From the NCBI GenBank assembly GCA_009861545.1, contig VXME01000160.1:1-64000 (forward strand): a DNA stretch of 64,000 bases, given 5' to 3'. Numbering within the stretch: the stretch's first letter is position 1; every line of letters starts with the position of its first letter. Positions 7,330-16,153 of this stretch are shown here, piece by piece. Source of the DNA: Acidobacteriota bacterium. Lineage in GTDB: Bacteria; Acidobacteriota; Vicinamibacteria; Vicinamibacterales; UBA8438. Position numbers and translations under genes: made by a program. A model generated the notes under the pieces. The model saw nothing but the letters and a program-made list of their open reading frames with translations. It searched no databases and was not told the DNA's origin.

Positions 7330-10300
7330 ATGCCCGACATCGAGCGGCGTCCAGGCCGCCGAGCCGGACCGAGCATGCGCCTGATCGCGCATGCCGCGAC
7401 GCGAATGCGTCGGCGCTCGGTCGCGGTTGCCCTGACCGGCGCGAGCCTCCTCGCTCCGGCGGTGCCGGCGGCGGCGCAAACGCCCGGCCCGATCATCGTG
7501 GTGCCGTTCGCGAACGTGAGCCGGCAACCGGCCGACGACTGGATCGGCGCCGGTCTCGCCGAAACCATCGCAGCCGATCTGCGGAACGCGGGGCTCAGCG
7601 TGGTCGGGCACGGCACGGTCGACGCCGCCGATGCCCCCGCAAGGTACGGAAACGGAAACGGAAACGGAAACGGCTGGTTCGACGGCACTGCGCTCGACAC
7701 CTACCACCGGCGCGGTGTCGCCTGGCTCGTCGACGGAACACTTCAGCGAGTGGGAGAACGGTTGCGGATCACGACCCGCCTCGTGGATGTCGCTACCGGC
7801 GCGACCGCGTTCGGCACCCGCGTCGACGGCGACTTCGGCGACCTGTTCGACATCCAGGACGAGCTGGGTGCGGCGCTCGCCGGGCACCTGTCGACCGACT
7901 CGAGAACGGCGGCCGGCAGGGCGCCGGCGGCAGGTGTGGCCCCGCCGGCATCCACCCCGCGACCCGAGAGCGTCGCGTCCGCGGCGCCGGCCCGCATCGT
8001 TCCGGCCGAGCCCGAACGGAACGTGACCGGTGCGCTCGCGTTCGGCGAAGCGGGGGCCGGCGCGCCGCCAGCCCGCCCCCAAGGCAGGCGTCCGGGCCGA
8101 GGCGGCGGATTCACTCCAACGCCCAGAACCCGCCCGACGGTCGTCATCGGGCGCACGAGCAACCCGCCGGACATCGACGGCCGCCTGGACGATTCGGTCT
8201 GGGAGACCGCCACCCACATCACGGACTTCATCCAGATCGCGCCCATCGAGGGCGCGCCCGGCACCGAGGAGACCGAGGTGTGGATGGCGTACGACAACGA
8301 CCATCTCTACTTCGCCTTCTATGCCCATTACACGCGGCCGGAGGTGATGCGCATCAACCGGGCCGACCGCGAGGAGATCCGCGGGGACGACCGGATGTCC
8401 GTGCTTTTCGACCCTTTTCTCGATCAGCAGCGCGCCTACCAGTTCGAAGTGAACGGCTACGGCGTGCAGTCCGACTCGCTCGTCAACGCGGACGGCAGCA
8501 CCGGCTTCTCGCGATCGAGCGGCAGCTCGTCGGCCTCACGGGGCGGCAGCGGACCGCGGCGGAGCGGCGGCAGCGGCATGAGCCAGTCCGGACAGTTCGG
8601 CATCCGCGGCGACCAGTCCTGGGACGCCCTCTTCGACACCGCCGGGCAGGTCGTCGACGACGGCTGGACGGCCGAGATGCGCATCCCCTTCAAGAGCCTC
8701 CGCTACCCGTCGCGCGCCGGCGGCGAGGATCACCGCTGGGGCTTCCAGATCACGCGCGTCATCCGGGACAAGTCGGAGGCGCAGTCGTGGTCGCCGATCT
8801 CGCGCGGCGTCGCGGGTCAGCTCACGCAGTTCGGGGTGCTCGAGGGCCTGTCGGACATGTCCCGGAGCCGCAACCTGGAGTTCCTCCCCGAGCTGACCGG
8901 GTTCCGCCTCGGTTCGCTCGACAGGGACACCGGCGTCTTCGATCGCGGCGACCCGGGCGGCGAGCCGGGGCTCGGCGTCAAGTACGGCATCACGCCCAAC
9001 CTGACTGCCGACATCACCTTCAACCCCGACTTCTCGCAGATCGAGTCGGACCGGCCGCAGATCGAGACCAACCAGCGCTTCCAGCTCTTCTATCCGGAGC
9101 AGCGCCCGTTCTTCCTGGAGGGACAGGAGATCTTCCAGACGGCGACGCCGCTGACCCTCGTCCATACCCGCACGATCGCCGACCCCGACTTCGGCGGGAA
9201 GCTGACCGGCAAGGTGGGCCGGACGACGCTGGGCGTGGTCGTCGCCGACGACGTGGCGGCGGGCCGGCTCGTCGACGATACGCACCCCGAGTACGGCGGC
9301 ACCGCGCAGACCGTCCTCGGACGCGCCCGCTACGACTTCTACGCCGAGTCGTACCTCGGCGCCATCATGACCGACCGCGAGTTCGGCAACGACCACAACC
9401 GGGTGGCCGGCGTGGACGGGCGTTTCCGCCTCGGGCGAACGCACCGCATCAGCTTCCTGGCCGCGGGATCCGAGACGCGGGACGCCGACCTCGGCGCGCT
9501 CTCCGGAGCGGCGGTCGAGGCGGACTTCTCGAAGCAGGGACGCAATCTCAGCTACAACGTCGCCTACAGCAGCATCGATCCGGGCTTCCACACCAACACC
9601 GGCTTCCTGCCGCGGGTCGATCTGCAGCAGACCAGCGGCACCGTGTCGTACCGCTGGTGGCCCGAATCGAACCTGATGACGTGGGGCCCGTCGGCCACCT
9701 ACCTGCGCCTCTACGACCACGCCGGCGTGCTGCAGGACGAGCAGCTCCAGGGCATGGCGAGCTTCTCGTTCCGCAACAACATGGCCATCACCGGCATGGT
9801 CAACCGGGATCTGGAGCGCTACGGGGCAATCGACTTCCGCAAGACCGGCTACGGCTTCTTCGGCGTCATGAGCGCGCGGATCCTCTCGATCTACGGCGGC
9901 TACAACTGGGGCGACGGCATCCTCTACGCGGACGACCCATACCTGGGCCGCTCGACCATCGGCAACGTGAACTTCCGCTTCCAGCCCACCTCGCGGCTGC
10001 GCACGGAGTTCAACATGGTCTCGAGCGACTTCGTGAATCCGATCGGCGGCGAAGGCATCTTCCACGTCAAGATCTTCCGCAGCCGCAACACCTACCAGTT
10101 CACCGACCGGCTGCTCGTGCGCCACATCGCCGAGCACAACACGCAGTCCGTGACGGTGGGCAACAACATCCTCTTCACCTACCGCATCAACGCCGGCACG
10201 GTCGTCTTCCTCGGCTACGATGACCGCTTCCAGCGCGGCACCGAAATCGACAGCCTGCTGTTCCCGTTCAACTCGCTGCAGCGGACGAACCGGGCGTTCT

Positions 10301-10332
10301 TCGGGAAGCTGTCCTACCTGTTCCGCTACTGA
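7330..10332 (+). CDS. CBM9-like/DUF5916 outer-membrane barrel protein with N-terminal FlgO/TolB-like domain
   Basis: A 1000-residue exported protein. After a signal sequence (VAVALTGASLLAPAVPAAAQ) comes an alpha/beta domain, PIIVVPFANVSRQPADDWIG, which resembles the FlgO/TolB N-terminal and CsgG-like domains. It is followed by a Pro/Ala linker. A carbohydrate-binding-family-9-like domain follows (about residues 270-470: DIDGRLDDSVWETATHITDF, DDHLYFAF-like strands, RIPFKSLRYPS). The C-terminal DUF5916 region has many aromatic beta strands (FNPDFSQIESDRPQIETNQR, FYPEQRPFFLEGQEIF) and ends in LSYLFRY, consistent with a barrel ending in an aromatic residue. Such proteins are common in Acidobacteriota and Gemmatimonadota; their substrate is unknown. 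A Ser/Gly-rich insert lies near residues 395-420. An alternative ATG lies at 7375. Confidence 0.85.
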   Translation: MPDIERRPGRRAGPSMRLIAHAATRMRRRSVAVALTGASLLAPAVPAAAQTPGPIIVVPFANVSRQPADDWIGAGLAETIAADLRNAGLSVVGHGTVDAADAPARYGNGNGNGNGWFDGTALDTYHRRGVAWLVDGTLQRVGERLRITTRLVDVATGATAFGTRVDGDFGDLFDIQDELGAALAGHLSTDSRTAAGRAPAAGVAPPASTPRPESVASAAPARIVPAEPERNVTGALAFGEAGAGAPPARPQGRRPGRGGGFTPTPRTRPTVVIGRTSNPPDIDGRLDDSVWETATHITDFIQIAPIEGAPGTEETEVWMAYDNDHLYFAFYAHYTRPEVMRINRADREEIRGDDRMSVLFDPFLDQQRAYQFEVNGYGVQSDSLVNADGSTGFSRSSGSSSASRGGSGPRRSGGSGMSQSGQFGIRGDQSWDALFDTAGQVVDDGWTAEMRIPFKSLRYPSRAGGEDHRWGFQITRVIRDKSEAQSWSPISRGVAGQLTQFGVLEGLSDMSRSRNLEFLPELTGFRLGSLDRDTGVFDRGDPGGEPGLGVKYGITPNLTADITFNPDFSQIESDRPQIETNQRFQLFYPEQRPFFLEGQEIFQTATPLTLVHTRTIADPDFGGKLTGKVGRTTLGVVVADDVAAGRLVDDTHPEYGGTAQTVLGRARYDFYAESYLGAIMTDREFGNDHNRVAGVDGRFRLGRTHRISFLAAGSETRDADLGALSGAAVEADFSKQGRNLSYNVAYSSIDPGFHTNTGFLPRVDLQQTSGTVSYRWWPESNLMTWGPSATYLRLYDHAGVLQDEQLQGMASFSFRNNMAITGMVNRDLERYGAIDFRKTGYGFFGVMSARILSIYGGYNWGDGILYADDPYLGRSTIGNVNFRFQPTSRLRTEFNMVSSDFVNPIGGEGIFHVKIFRSRNTYQFTDRLLVRHIAEHNTQSVTVGNNILFTYRINAGTVVFLGYDDRFQRGTEIDSLLFPFNSLQRTNRAFFGKLSYLFRY
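7648..7671 (+). repeat. Four GGAAAC units inside the DUF5916 gene
   Basis: Four perfect tandem copies of GGAAAC encode a Gly-Asn run in the N-terminal domain. Because the unit is six bases, slippage would change length by two residues without breaking the frame. Confidence 0.9.
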
Positions 10333-10451
10333 GCGCATCCCTGCGCGCCCCTTCCGGCGAGAGCGGCGGCAGGCCCGTCGACGCGGCGGCGTCGTTCGGG
10401 TCATGATGGTAGGGGACCGGCGAGATCTTCCGCCGTAACCAGGAGCACACC

Positions 10452-12659
10452 ATCCGCGAACAACTGGATTTCCGCGTAGAGGGCCTCGACTGCAACGAGG
10501 AAGCGACCCTGCTGCGCGACGCGCTCGGGGACCGCGACGGCGTTCACGGCGTCTCGTTCCACGTCGTCGACGCCCGCATGACCGTCGACGCCGACACGGA
10601 CGTGTTCGGCCCCGAGCGGGTCGCCGAGGCGGTGTCCCGGCTGGGAATGCGAGCCGAACCGTGGGACGCGGCGCCGCGGGCCGAGTCGTGGTGGGATGCT
10701 CACGGCCGCCACGCGCTGGTGGCGACAAGCGGACTGGCGCTCGTCGGCGGGCTCGTCCTGCACATCGCGGTGGCCGGCGGGAGCGTGCTGGAGACCCTGC
10801 TCGCGCACGCGCACGGGGCGCACGGCATAGACAGTTCCGTCCTCCTGCTGCTGCTGGTCGGTATCGTCGCGGGACTCTTCCACGCCACGCCGAAGGCGGT
10901 GGCGTCTCTCGTGCGCCTGCGGCCGGATATGAACGCGCTGGTGCTGGTCTCGGTCGTCGGCGCCCTGTTCCTGTCCGAGTGGGCCGAGGCGGCGGTACTG
11001 GCCTTCCTGTATGGGCTGTCGGGACTACTAGAGAACTGGAGCGCGCGGCGGGCGCGCAACGCCATCGGCTCGCTGCTGCGCATCACGCCGGCGACGGCGG
11101 CGGTGGTGCACGGCGACCACGAGCACCGGACGCCGGTGGACCGCGTGGCGGTGGGCGCGCACGTGCGGGTGCGACCGGGGGAACGGGTTCCGTGCGACGG
11201 GGTGGTGACCGACGGCAGCTCCTACGTCGACCAGGCGCTGGTCACCGGCGAATCCATACCCGCCTGGAAGACGGCCGGCGACGAGGTGTTCGCGGGCACG
11301 GTGAACGGCCACGGGGTGCTCGATCTGCGCACCACGCGGACCGCATCGGACACGATGCTGGCCCGCATCACCCGCATGGTCGGCGAGAGCCATCACCACC
11401 GGGCGCCGACCGAGCGCTTCATCGATCAGTTCGCCCGCTACTACACGCCGCTGATGTTCGCGGTAGCGTTCGCCGTGGGGGCGGCTCCCCCGCTGCTGCT
11501 CGGCGGCGACTGGCAGCACTGGTTCTACCAGGCGATGCTCATCCTGCTGATCTCGTGCCCCTGCGGCCTGGTGATCTCGACGCCGGTGACGATCGCCGCG
11601 GCCATCACGTCGGCCACGCGGCACGGCGTGCTGATCAAGGGCGGCTCGCACCTCGAGGAACTGGGACGGCTGCGGGCGGTCGCCTTCGACAAGACCGGGA
11701 TCATCACGCGCGGCGAGCCGGACGTGCGCGAACTGCGGCCCGCGAACGGCCGCTCGGAGGACGAGGTACTGTCCCGCCTGCTGGCCATCGAGCTGCGTAG
11801 CGAGCATCCGCTGTCGCGCGCCATCATCCGTCATGCGCGCAAGCGCGGGGTCGAGCCGGCCAAGCTGACCGACTTCGCGGCCGTCGAGGGGCGCGGCGCC
11901 GAGGCGGTAATCGACGGCAAGCGGTTCTGGGTGGGAAGCACGCGTTTCGCCCGCGAGCAGACCGCCCTCGAATCGTTCGAGCCGGAGCTCGCGCAGATGC
12001 AGCGGGCCGACGAGACCGTCGTCGTCTGCGGCGCCGGCGAGGATGTCTGGGCGCTCGTCGCGCTGGCGGACCCGGTGCGCCCGGAAGCGCCGTCCAGCGT
12101 GGAGCAGATCCACCGCCAGGACCTCCGGACCGCCCTGCTCACCGGCGACAACGCGGCGACGGCCCGCAGCGTCGGCGCCCGCGTTCACGTGGCGGACGTG
12201 CGCGCCGAGCTGCTGCCCGACGGCAAGGCGGACGCCATCCGGAAGCTCATGAAGCGCCACGGACCGACCGCGATGGTGGGCGACGGAATCAACGACAGCC
12301 AGGCGCTGCTGGCCGCCTCGGTCGGCATCGCGATGGGCGGCAACGCCACCGACGTAGCGGCCGAGTCGGCCGATGTCGTGCTGATGCAGGACGACCTGCA
12401 GAAGCTCCCCTTCCTGGTAAGCCACGCCCGCCGGGCTCGGCGGGTGATCATCGAGAACATCACGTTCGCCCTCGGCGCTAAGGCGCTCTTCCTCGCCTTC
12501 ATGGCCTTCGGCGCCGCGACCCTCTGGATGGCGGTGGCCGCCGACATGGGCGCGTCGCTGCTGGTCACGTTCAACGGCCTGCGGATGCTGCGATCGGGCG
12601 CGGTCGGCGGCCGGGCATCGCCGGAACCGGCGCTGGCGGGAGCCGGGCAGGAAGCGTAG
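10452..12659 (+). CDS. P1B-type Zn/Cd/Pb-exporting ATPase (ZntA/CadA type)
   Basis: A heavy-metal ATPase of about 735 residues. An N-terminal metal-binding domain (LDFRVEGLDCNEEA, Zn-type DC-x-x-E motif) precedes the membrane domain. The metal-site motif CPCGLVISTPV is near residue 369, the phosphorylation site DKTGIITRGEP near 413, the HP motif is SEHPLSRAI and the hinge is GDGINDSQALLA near 610. The last-helix motif VAADMGASLLVTFNGLR carries the Asp typical of ZntA rather than copper pumps. The frame is open from 10413, but no ATG, GTG or TTG occurs before 10578, which lies after the metal-binding Cys. The only ribosome site (AGGAG at 10441-10445) is six bases before an ATC codon at 10452, which I use as provisional start. 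The conservative start is ATG 10578. Confidence 0.9.
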   Translation: MREQLDFRVEGLDCNEEATLLRDALGDRDGVHGVSFHVVDARMTVDADTDVFGPERVAEAVSRLGMRAEPWDAAPRAESWWDAHGRHALVATSGLALVGGLVLHIAVAGGSVLETLLAHAHGAHGIDSSVLLLLLVGIVAGLFHATPKAVASLVRLRPDMNALVLVSVVGALFLSEWAEAAVLAFLYGLSGLLENWSARRARNAIGSLLRITPATAAVVHGDHEHRTPVDRVAVGAHVRVRPGERVPCDGVVTDGSSYVDQALVTGESIPAWKTAGDEVFAGTVNGHGVLDLRTTRTASDTMLARITRMVGESHHHRAPTERFIDQFARYYTPLMFAVAFAVGAAPPLLLGGDWQHWFYQAMLILLISCPCGLVISTPVTIAAAITSATRHGVLIKGGSHLEELGRLRAVAFDKTGIITRGEPDVRELRPANGRSEDEVLSRLLAIELRSEHPLSRAIIRHARKRGVEPAKLTDFAAVEGRGAEAVIDGKRFWVGSTRFAREQTALESFEPELAQMQRADETVVVCGAGEDVWALVALADPVRPEAPSSVEQIHRQDLRTALLTGDNAATARSVGARVHVADVRAELLPDGKADAIRKLMKRHGPTAMVGDGINDSQALLAASVGIAMGGNATDVAAESADVVLMQDDLQKLPFLVSHARRARRVIIENITFALGAKALFLAFMAFGAATLWMAVAADMGASLLVTFNGLRMLRSGAVGGRASPEPALAGAGQEA

Positions 12660-12788
12660 GCGGCGAGATGGGTCGTCTGTCGCACCCCCGGCGACCCTCC
12701 ACCGTGGGGCGCGTATGGATCCAGAGAACACCGCTCAATCCATCCGGCGGGCGCTCTCGCCGACATCGCGGTGTGTAGTTCCTGCGGT

Positions 12789-13397
12789 CTATTGCCCAAG
12801 CAGATTCCTGTAGGGGTAGCGCTCCGCGAGGACTTCCTGAAATCTGCGAAACGCCGGAACACCTTCGAGCGGCCTGTAGTCCGTAATGTAGGCAGCAACG
12901 CTGACGCGGCGCTTCGCTATCGAGCGCTTGAAGTTCCTGCCGCGGCGCCCGGCCGGCAACCCGGCGGCATGCAAGAGAAGCTCGTCCAGGCGCTCCTTGG
13001 GATTCGCGATGTTCTCGATCTCGGCGATCGCCGGAGCAATCACCTCGGCAGCCGGTGAGCCGGCTGCCTTCGCCACCGCCGCTCCGTCGAAGAGAATCCA
13101 GGCCTCCGACATCTGAACCGGTACGACAGGCACCACGTCTGCCCGGGTGACGCCATCGAACTCTGCCAGGCGATTCTCCAGCGTGAGGTTCTCCGCGTCC
13201 CGATGCACGAAGACGACCATTGCGCCGGAGTCATAGGTGCGAAGGAAGTCCTCGACACCTCCGCGTCGCTTCCGGAACTCGGGTTCCAGTATTTCGACGG
13301 CGGGATCCAGGCGGTGTATCGCCCACTGGATGACCGGGACGAGCATCAGGTCGGTTCCGCCATCGGCCACTATGGACCAGGTCAACTGTCGGCTCAC
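12789..13397 (-). CDS. TOPRIM/DUF4276-like protein, partner of the AAA ATPase
   Basis: A 202-residue protein. The pattern resembles DUF4276/OLD-type TOPRIM nuclease domains: an N-terminal strand with an acidic residue (WSIVADGGTDLMLVP), then VVFVHRDAENLTLE at the DxD position, then VPVQMSEAWILFDGAAVAKA, like the E-x-W-L-L motif of DUF4276. The GTG start (13395-13397) overlaps the stop of the upstream ATPase by four bases (GTGA), so the two are translated together. ATPase-TOPRIM pairs of this layout (OLD, Gabija, PARIS and relatives) act in phage defence, where the ATPase senses and the partner cuts nucleic acid. The exact family here is not certain, and the first motif has Asp where Glu is usual. 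Confidence 0.7.
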   Translation of the reverse strand: MSRQLTWSIVADGGTDLMLVPVIQWAIHRLDPAVEILEPEFRKRRGGVEDFLRTYDSGAMVVFVHRDAENLTLENRLAEFDGVTRADVVPVVPVQMSEAWILFDGAAVAKAAGSPAAEVIAPAIAEIENIANPKERLDELLLHAAGLPAGRRGRNFKRSIAKRRVSVAAYITDYRPLEGVPAFRRFQEVLAERYPYRNLLGQ

Positions 13398-14767
13398 TTG
13401 GCCGATCCGAACTGGAGCCTCAATTGATCGAACTCCGCATTGACCGGCGAGCCTCCGATGAAGTCGACGACCGCCTGCCGGTCAATCGGTTGTGTGGTCG
13501 ATTCCGTTCCGTCCGGCTGGTGCGTCCTCCACGCACCCGTGATGGGTCGGAACGTGCTGATTGGCCCGTCCTGCTTCGTGAGCGCCCGCTCGACGAATAC
13601 GAGCTCGTCGAAGGAGAGCTGTCGCGCCACCTCGGGAGAATGGGTGTTGAGAACGACCTGCCGCAAGGGATTGTCAGGGCCGACCGCATCGCCAACGTCG
13701 ACCGCGTAGTCCCGCAACAACTCGGCCAAGTTGGGCACCCGCGAGGGATGGATGCCGTTCTCGGGCTCCTCTATGCACAGGACCGCGCGATCCTGAACGT
13801 CCACCAACATCAGGACCAGGGCTATGTACCGCAGCGTGCCGTCCGAGAGAGAACGGCCGTACAGCCAGTTGTCCACGCCGGGAACCCGGGCGCGCAGAGC
13901 GAGCTGGTCTCGAATGTCATCGGCGTAGACTCCCACTTCGGCGATGTCCGAGTTGAGCTGGCGGAGGCGAAAGAGGATCTCGCCCTCCGCCGCCGGATCC
14001 CTCCCCACCAGCGCATGGAGCGTGGCCGGTATGTGGCCGCCCGACGCGGACACGTGGGTCGGCGCCGACCGGGTATCGGGGGTGCGCATCGCACTCGGTT
14101 CGAGGTGGAGTATGCGCCAGGATGACATCTCCCGCTTCGCGGCCAGGACGGTCGGGTAGTCGTAGGTGTTCGTGCCGCCGACTACTGTCAGCGGAGACCT
14201 GCCCACCGGCGAGGGTCTCCCCCGGCTCCCACCGTCGCCGTGGAGCTGAATCCTGTCTTCCCTGGTCGAGATCAGCGGCCCGCCGCGCCGCCCCCCCAGA
14301 GCGACCGACTTCCTGAAGTCCTTCGACGAGTCGAACCCGATGAACTTCCTGTAGTCCTCCAGCTTCGCGTGGGTCAGACTCTCGTGCTCTACCAGCAGGC
14401 GATCCGATTCCGGCTGATATCGCAGCCGGATCCTGTACGTGAGGAGCGTCGTGCTCGGTTTAGCGACTTGGCCGAAATCGTCCTCCACCTCCGGCGGCAC
14501 CACCATGTCTGCGCACAATTCGATCCTGCGGCTGGGATCCCGGCCGAACACCAGGTCGAGGGGCGAGTAGCCGCCGTCGCTCGTGCGCCGCACCTCGGTG
14601 GCCGCGTCAGCGATGTCCCGCTCGGTCAGTGCGCCGAGGAAGTGGATCGCGTCGAACAGGTTGCTCTTGCCGACGCCGTTGTGGCCGATGAAGCAGGTGA
14701 ACGGCCCGAAGCGGACGTGCGCTTCCCGGATGCTCTTGAAGTTCTTGACGGACAGGCTGACGAGCAT
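13394..14767 (-). CDS. AAA/ABC-type ATPase of the OLD/RecF-like class (defence pair)
   Basis: A 457-residue ATPase that begins LVSLSVKNFKSIREAHVRFG, the usual N-terminus of overcoming-lysogenization-defect and RecF-type ATPases. Walker A GHNGVGKS is at residues 28-35. The signature region is GRSLSDGTLRYIALVLML, Walker B is VLCIEEPENGIHPS near residue 330 and the switch motif is VVLNTHSPEVARQLSF. It probably dimerises on ATP and controls the downstream TOPRIM-like protein. The ATG at 14767 is used because longer versions add Arg/Pro-rich shadow sequence. It is divergent from the OsmC gene across 328 bases containing a perfect palindrome. A similar pair occurs at 54606-56556. Confidence 0.88.
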   Translation of the reverse strand: MLVSLSVKNFKSIREAHVRFGPFTCFIGHNGVGKSNLFDAIHFLGALTERDIADAATEVRRTSDGGYSPLDLVFGRDPSRRIELCADMVVPPEVEDDFGQVAKPSTTLLTYRIRLRYQPESDRLLVEHESLTHAKLEDYRKFIGFDSSKDFRKSVALGGRRGGPLISTREDRIQLHGDGGSRGRPSPVGRSPLTVVGGTNTYDYPTVLAAKREMSSWRILHLEPSAMRTPDTRSAPTHVSASGGHIPATLHALVGRDPAAEGEILFRLRQLNSDIAEVGVYADDIRDQLALRARVPGVDNWLYGRSLSDGTLRYIALVLMLVDVQDRAVLCIEEPENGIHPSRVPNLAELLRDYAVDVGDAVGPDNPLRQVVLNTHSPEVARQLSFDELVFVERALTKQDGPISTFRPITGAWRTHQPDGTESTTQPIDRQAVVDFIGGSPVNAEFDQLRLQFGSAK

Positions 14768-14867
14768 CGGTGGACGTTCGGTCGCGAGAATCCGGAAACC
14801 GATACAGCCTGTGCCGGGCGAGCGGCGGTCAGGCCGCCCGGCCGGCCAGGGCCCTGGCGGTCGATGC

Positions 14868-14882
14868 GTGTCATGTTGACAC
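14868..14882. promoter_or_regulatory. Perfect 6-3-6 palindrome between divergent genes
   Basis: GTGTCA-TGT-TGACAC is a perfect inverted repeat centred in the 328-base gap (14768-15095) between the AAA ATPase (minus) and OsmC (plus) genes. It has the size and symmetry of a repressor operator. The rest of this gap shows no gene; no convincing -35/-10 pair was found. Confidence 0.4.
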
Positions 14883-15095
14883 ACGAATCGGATGCACGCC
14901 AACACGCCGGCCGGCAGCAAATGCGGAGGCGTCAGCGACCCGCGACCTCCGGTGTTGCGCCACGCGAACCGGTCGATCTAGAGTCCAGTGCACTTCGGCT
15001 CCCGCGCTCCGGGTGCACCGCACACACCACAGTTGACAAAAGATGATGCCCGGCTCCGGGCCGCGCGGGCGGCGAGCGGGCAGCCAGGAGGCAGC

Positions 15096-15521
15096 ATGGA
15101 CAGCAAGGCATCGGCGGTCTGGAAGGGCGACCTGAAGGGTGGCAGCGGCACGATCTCGGCCAACAGCGGCGTCCTGTCCGACGCCGCGTTCACGTTCGCG
15201 ACACGGTTCGAGGGCAGCCCGGGGACGAACCCTGAGGAGCTCGTGGCAGCCGCGCACGCCGGCTGCTTCTCGATGGCGCTGTCGAACGAGCTCGCGAAGG
15301 GCGGCAACACGCCGGACCACGTGAGCACCACCGCGACGGTGACGATGGAGCCCGTCGAGGGCGGGGTCGCGGTCACGAAGATCCACCTCGAGTGCTCGGC
15401 CAGGGTGCCCGGCATCAGCCAGGCCGCCTTCGACGAGACGGCGAACGGCGCGAAGACCGGCTGCCCGATCTCGAAGCTGATGAACGCGGAGATCTCGCTG
15501 AACGCCGTCCTGGAGTCCTAG
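15096..15521 (+). CDS. OsmC-family peroxiredoxin
   Basis: A 141-residue OsmC/Ohr-fold thiol peroxidase that reduces organic hydroperoxides. The peroxidatic Cys is in EELVAAAHAGCFSMALSNEL (about residue 57) and the resolving Cys in TGCPISKLMNAEISL near the C-terminus. Length and motif spacing match the OsmC subfamily rather than Ohr. The ATG at 15096 follows CCAGGAGGCAGC, a strong ribosome site; an upstream ATG in frame at 14988 would add a non-conserved leader. Its TAG stop is embedded in a short sequence that recurs elsewhere in the window (see repeat at 15520). Confidence 0.92.
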   Translation: MDSKASAVWKGDLKGGSGTISANSGVLSDAAFTFATRFEGSPGTNPEELVAAAHAGCFSMALSNELAKGGNTPDHVSTTATVTMEPVEGGVAVTKIHLECSARVPGISQAAFDETANGAKTGCPISKLMNAEISLNAVLES

Positions 15522-15533
15522 GAGTCTGCGCCG
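15520..15533 (+). repeat. Dispersed AGGAGTCTGCGCCG element, copy 1
   Basis: AGGAGTCTGCGCCG begins on the A of the OsmC TAG stop codon. Near-identical copies occur at 34014 (again on a TAG stop) and at 62557. Only the 34014 copy has a facing inverted arm. Confidence 0.55.
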
Positions 15534-15638
15534 TAGTCGAGCGCGGCCGGTCCGACCCTCCGCGGGACGCTGCGGTGGCGTTCGGGCCCGGCCGGCCCGG
15601 CCCCGCGTGAAATCGGCGGCCGGTCGGCCCGGGCCGCG

Positions 15639-15644
15639 TATACT
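15639..15644 (+). promoter_or_regulatory. -10 box for a leaderless transcript (PDZ gene)
   Basis: TATACT ends 8 bases before the ATG at 15653, so transcription would begin at or next to the start codon. No ribosome site is present, as expected for a leaderless mRNA. Confidence 0.5.
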
Positions 15645-15652
15645 GTCTCGTC

Positions 15653-16111
15653 ATGCGCATGCGTAGCGCGGTTGCGCGGATCGTGAGGGCCGCCGGGTTG
15701 GCGTCGGCGCTCGCGCTGACCGCCGTAGCGGGGTCGGCCGCCGCTCCCTCGTCGTCCGACGCGCAGCCGGCCCAGGAGTCACTGTACCGATGCGCGGCCG
15801 GGGAACCGGTAGCGGTGGCGACGCTCGGGCTCGACCTGTGCGACGCGGAGCCGACGACGCTGCTGGCCCGGCGCGCCGAGCCGGACAATCTGCAGACCCG
15901 GGAGGGAGCGCTGGTCGTCGAGGTCGAGGACGACGGTATCGCGGCCGTCGCGGGCGTGCAGCCGGGGGACGTGATCTATCGCGTCGCGGGCGTCGACGTA
16001 GCCGGGGCCGAAGACGCCGGGGCCGGCCTGGCGAGCGTCGGCACGGACAGCGACACCCAGATCAACTTCCTGCGGCGGGGCCGCCCCTACCGAATCAAGC
16101 TGCGGCGCTGA
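15653..16111 (+). CDS. Exported small PDZ-domain protein
   Basis: A 152-residue protein with a signal peptide (GLASALALTAVAGSAAA) and a single PDZ domain in the C-terminal half. The PDZ core reads GALVVEVEDDGIAAVAGVQPGDVIYRVAGVDVAGAED, split here as GALVVEVEDDGIAAVAGV and QPGDVIYRVAGVDV. Two Cys residues (YRCAAGEP, LDLCDAE) could form a disulfide in the periplasm. There is no protease domain, so it is probably an adaptor or scaffold. The start appears leaderless (TATACT box 8 bases upstream). Confidence 0.75.
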   Translation: MRMRSAVARIVRAAGLASALALTAVAGSAAAPSSSDAQPAQESLYRCAAGEPVAVATLGLDLCDAEPTTLLARRAEPDNLQTREGALVVEVEDDGIAAVAGVQPGDVIYRVAGVDVAGAEDAGAGLASVGTDSDTQINFLRRGRPYRIKLRR

Positions 16112-16141
16112 CGCGGTCACGCGTTCGTCACGACTTGTCGC

Positions 16142-16147
16142 TAAACT
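16142..16147 (+). promoter_or_regulatory. -10 box for a leaderless transcript (PhoX gene)
   Basis: TAAACT lies 6 bases before the ATG at 16154, with no Shine-Dalgarno sequence between them. Confidence 0.5.
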
Positions 16148-16153
16148 GGTGTC

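Noticed and set aside
10403-10438. An 11-codon leader peptide before the P-type ATPase
   Set aside because: No attenuator structure or regulatory codons, and no ribosome site; such short frames are expected by chance.
13923-13940. GGCGTAGACTCC resembling the inverted arm of the dispersed element
   Set aside because: It lies within conserved coding sequence of the AAA ATPase and matches only part of the motif; coincidence is likely.
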